Shown piece after piece: positions 49,341-51,780 of a stretch of DNA of 51,780 nucleotides. The notes beneath the pieces were generated by a model. The model had not been told where the DNA came from and did not search any database. It saw only the letters and a list, made by a program, of their open reading frames with translations. A program made the position numbers and the translations under genes. The DNA is from JBMFVE01 sp049966155. Lineage in GTDB: Bacteria; Bacteroidota; Ignavibacteria; Kryptoniales; JAKASW01. The stretch's first letter is position 1. Every line of letters begins with the position of its first letter. The stretch lies in NCBI GenBank assembly GCA_049966155.1, contig JBMFVE010000014.1, positions 1 through 51,780 of the forward strand, given 5' to 3'.

Positions 49341-50180
49341 TCACTGACTCTCCCGAGTCCCCCTTTCCACATGAACTAACCTATAAGCCAAGCTTCTTCT
49401 GTTTAACGGTATCCTGTACAACCACTTAGCATAAGCTATTAAAGACTTCTGCCCCGTCATGAGTTTTGACCCTTCTAAATTTATTTTTTCGATATTTTGA
49501 AATGGAATCCTGTCTATTGTAACAACAGCAATAATCATATCTGTGGAACGCTGTTTACCATTTTCAGTTTCAAATTCCAGCCTATATGACTTGCCCTGTG
49601 GAAATACAAAGTCTGTACCTGCTGAAATATAGTTGTTCCTATCTATAGCGTTTGGAAAGAGTACATTTACTGAATCACCATGGATATCGAGAATCGTTAA
49701 ATACCCGGGCTTTGTCGTTTTAATTCTCATTGTTACAGGTTCGTATTCCTTATAAGTATCCCTGTCAACTGTTAGTTTTACTTCAAACGACGGATCTATC
49801 TCACCCTCTGGTATTCCAACAAGTGCGTGTACATGAGCAGTTAACCTGTAAACTGTATATGATGAGTCCACAGGAATAGGCTTATCAAATCTGACCTTTT
49901 CATCAAGTATCAACCCGCGAGAATTTGATTCTGTAAATTCAGAAAAAAAGTCTATCAGCTTGTTATCTTCTTCTGATTTCAATGAGAGTGTCCCGCTGAC
50001 TACTTCTATCCCTGCTTTCTGTAAAGCATCAGATCTCGCTTTGCTTAAGGCTTCAGTGTGTATCTTCTCCATGTCGTTTCCTGTTGCAGTCCCTTCGCCA
50101 TCATACCATTTCTTCACTGAACTATTTTGTGCCAGTGCAATGGTTGTATTTAGGACTATAAAAGTAAATATCAGCTTCAT
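49341..50180 (-). CDS. Exported DUF4384-domain protein
   Basis: 279-residue protein with a signal peptide (LIFTFIVLNTTIALAQ) and, at about 130-230, a DUF4384-like beta domain (VKLTVDRDTYKEYEPVTMRI, GYLTILDIHGDSVNVLFPN) of the type often found beside or fused to bacterial caspase-like proteases. The N-terminal part (GEGTATGNDMEKIHTEALSKARSDALQKAG) resembles the LPP20/FlgT-like surface-lipoprotein start. It overlaps the caspase gene by 4 nt (ATGA), so both are made together. Molecular role unknown. Confidence 0.8.
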   Translation of the reverse strand: MKLIFTFIVLNTTIALAQNSSVKKWYDGEGTATGNDMEKIHTEALSKARSDALQKAGIEVVSGTLSLKSEEDNKLIDFFSEFTESNSRGLILDEKVRFDKPIPVDSSYTVYRLTAHVHALVGIPEGEIDPSFEVKLTVDRDTYKEYEPVTMRIKTTKPGYLTILDIHGDSVNVLFPNAIDRNNYISAGTDFVFPQGKSYRLEFETENGKQRSTDMIIAVVTIDRIPFQNIEKINLEGSKLMTGQKSLIAYAKWLYRIPLNRRSLAYRLVHVERGTRESQ

Positions 50181-51780
50181 TTCTCTATTCTCTCAATTAC
50201 CATATTGACATTTCCCTCCAGCTGTGCCTCTTGAGGCCGCTGATATAACCTGTTCGAATAATAAGGCAGCCCCTCATTACGGTTATTTATATATCTGATT
50301 AGTTCACCGGCTGTGATTTTGCCATTTCCGTCATAATCCGCATTGCCCTGCAACCCCTTTAAAAAAAAGTATGTGAACATCCCATGCCTCTTCTCTTCAT
50401 ACCAGTTCGACACCTGTTCTGCCCTGGACGACTGAAATATTACTGTGCTCGAATCTGCTATAAGTGGATTGTTTACCCTCAACAGTGCAGGACTGGCATA
50501 TTTAATTAATGTCTTCCCACTACCGGTCTGCCCTGAAAAACACGCATCTACAATAATTATCTTCTGCCTGGCATTGAGTTTCTCTATATCCAGGTAAAAT
50601 TGTTTCGTCTCATACGCATTATCATCGCTTACATAGTTCGGATTACAATCCCACGGTACAAGATAAGCTTCGTGATTGGTCGTGCTTGGTGCTCCATGAC
50701 CTGTATAGTAAACGAACAAGTCTGAACTTCCATCTGGCTTGAGATAGGAAGGCAAAACTTTTTGTATGTAGGTCTTAATCTGCCCGTAAGTCATAAGCTC
50801 ATCAGGATTTTTAGGAAGTATATTCTCTGGACTATATCCAAGAGCCTTTATCAAATATTCCCTCACAACCTCAGCATCATGCTTTGCATATTGTACTTTA
50901 GGTATATCTTCATTTTGGTAGTCAGAAATTGCCAATATCAGAGCCACAGCATTCTTATTCTCAATTGAACTGTGTGGAATCTCCCTATCTACATCTATAC
51001 CTAGCCCTTTTGAAACTCCTATGATCGGAGTCTTCTCCTCATCCTTTGGCTTGATTATTATTTCATTCAACTGCGCCATGACTTTGTTGAACTCTAAAGG
51101 AAGCTTAATATTACTTATACCATATAATCCAAAGTGCTCGTTTAAATCCACATATACCGGTACCCCTGTTGCCCTATTATTTGTATATATACTAAACTTA
51201 ATATCCCTGTACTCTCCAGCTGAAAGATTTCCAAGACTAAAACTCGTGTTGGATCCCTCCGCTATGAATACATTTTCCCCTAATTTTATTGCAGCTGTGA
51301 CATCTCTTGCTTCTCCTTTCCCGGCATTTTGTATCCTCACGGTTATCTCCACTACCCTACCTGGCCTGATTATTGTGCTCCCATCAGCATCTTTTACACC
51401 TACATCTGCAACTATCAGCTTAGGTGGCACAAACGCTTTTGTGCTGAACACTATCTTTACTGGTGGAGGCTCAAATCCATTTAATTCATTGAACCTGAAT
51501 TCAAGCGGTACTTCCATACTTTTTACAGAATGTGTTGCCTCTACATAAAATGTGTATGCCTTGCTCTCCCCAGGCATTATGTCCCCTATGTTGAACTGTG
51601 GCCTATAGTTAAGCCCATCATACGAGCCAGGTATAACAGTGCTCCCTACCTGATAGGCCATACCCTTTCCTGTGTTTGTTACCCTGATAGTGATTTCACC
51701 CCGCTCATCCGCATCCAGGAGATTATTCCCTGACGGTTCTTTAAATGATAACTGAGCCACTAATTGAGGGGGTAAAGCTG
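50177..51780 (-). CDS. Caspase-family (C14) protease with CARDB-like repeats, partial
   Basis: The gene continues past the right edge: the frame is open through 51780 upstream of the GTG at 51760. Numbering from that GTG, residues 1-100 and 110-225 are two CARDB/NEW3-like immunoglobulin folds (DERGEITIRVTNTGKG, RPGRVVEITVRIQNAGKG). The C-terminal caspase domain (about 270-525) has the catalytic His355 in YYTGHGAP and Cys407 in VDACFSG. Inside it an EF-hand-like loop D475-YDGNGKITAGE486 could bind calcium. It is probably exported, but the N-terminus is not visible. Coupled to the DUF4384 gene. Confidence 0.88.
   Translation of the reverse strand, partial: ALPPQLVAQLSFKEPSGNNLLDADERGEITIRVTNTGKGMAYQVGSTVIPGSYDGLNYRPQFNIGDIMPGESKAYTFYVEATHSVKSMEVPLEFRFNELNGFEPPPVKIVFSTKAFVPPKLIVADVGVKDADGSTIIRPGRVVEITVRIQNAGKGEARDVTAAIKLGENVFIAEGSNTSFSLGNLSAGEYRDIKFSIYTNNRATGVPVYVDLNEHFGLYGISNIKLPLEFNKVMAQLNEIIIKPKDEEKTPIIGVSKGLGIDVDREIPHSSIENKNAVALILAISDYQNEDIPKVQYAKHDAEVVREYLIKALGYSPENILPKNPDELMTYGQIKTYIQKVLPSYLKPDGSSDLFVYYTGHGAPSTTNHEAYLVPWDCNPNYVSDDNAYETKQFYLDIEKLNARQKIIIVDACFSGQTGSGKTLIKYASPALLRVNNPLIADSSTVIFQSSRAEQVSNWYEEKRHGMFTYFFLKGLQGNADYDGNGKITAGELIRYINNRNEGLPYYSNRLYQRPQEAQLEGNVNMVIERIEK

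Noticed and set aside
1..51780. CRISPR array, rRNA genes, prophage
   Set aside because: No regularly spaced direct repeats, rRNA-like sequence or phage structural genes were noticed on reading through the window.

Overview
The window looks like chromosome of an aerobic, heterotrophic member of the FCB group, most likely the Ignavibacteria/Chlorobi side of Bacteroidota. The evidence is a secreted GH31 enzyme with a type IX secretion tail (QNYPNPFN type), a quinol-oxidising alternative complex III (ACIII) instead of a bc1 complex, an A2-type haem-copper oxidase, a secreted caspase-like/DUF4384 pair, and E. coli-like TTGATT-N17-TATATT promoters rather than classical Bacteroidetes promoters. This placement is inference; there is no rRNA here.

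Left edge (1-370): the N-terminal piece of a transposase runs off the window on the minus strand. Region 370-6772 (+) is one tightly overlapped nucleoside salvage and import operon: cytidine deaminase, thymidine kinase, nucleoside-binding lipoprotein (BMP family), double ATPase, two permeases and purine nucleoside phosphorylase.

Region 6790-21855 (-) is a single 15-kb respiratory block. In transcription order it holds pentahaem ActA, a 71-residue one-helix protein, ActB (molybdopterin-like plus ferredoxin), ActC, an ActD-ActE fusion, ActF, an extra membrane-anchored monohaem cytochrome c, Sco copper chaperone, oxidase subunits I, III, IV and II, haem O synthase, and a polytopic membrane protein ending in a cytochrome c domain. 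Together these would carry electrons from quinol to oxygen.

Region 22171-28302 (-) is a mixed operon: short-chain dehydrogenase, YqeY, CvpA, MutS2, biotin carboxylase and biotin carrier. serA stands alone on the plus strand (28461-29660). Region 29690-34614 (-) is a TetR-headed MacAB/Lol-like ABC export operon with two FtsX-type permeases. Region 34840-36557 (-) holds EVE-domain protein, enoyl-CoA hydratase and apt. Region 36668-40765 (-) pairs the secreted GH31 glycosidase with a POT/MFS-type transporter.

The right part holds hisS of a divergent, alphaproteobacterial-like type, a MEMO-family protein with a signal peptide, a strong intergenic hairpin, a triple BON-domain protein, a haem-binding domain protein behind glmS, pgeF overlapping a Cys/Met-metabolism PLP enzyme, tRNA-Lys(CTT), and at the right edge a DUF4384 protein translationally coupled to a caspase-family protease whose N-terminus lies outside the window. 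Several ORF starts were moved to downstream ATGs with clear Shine-Dalgarno sequences; each entry says why.
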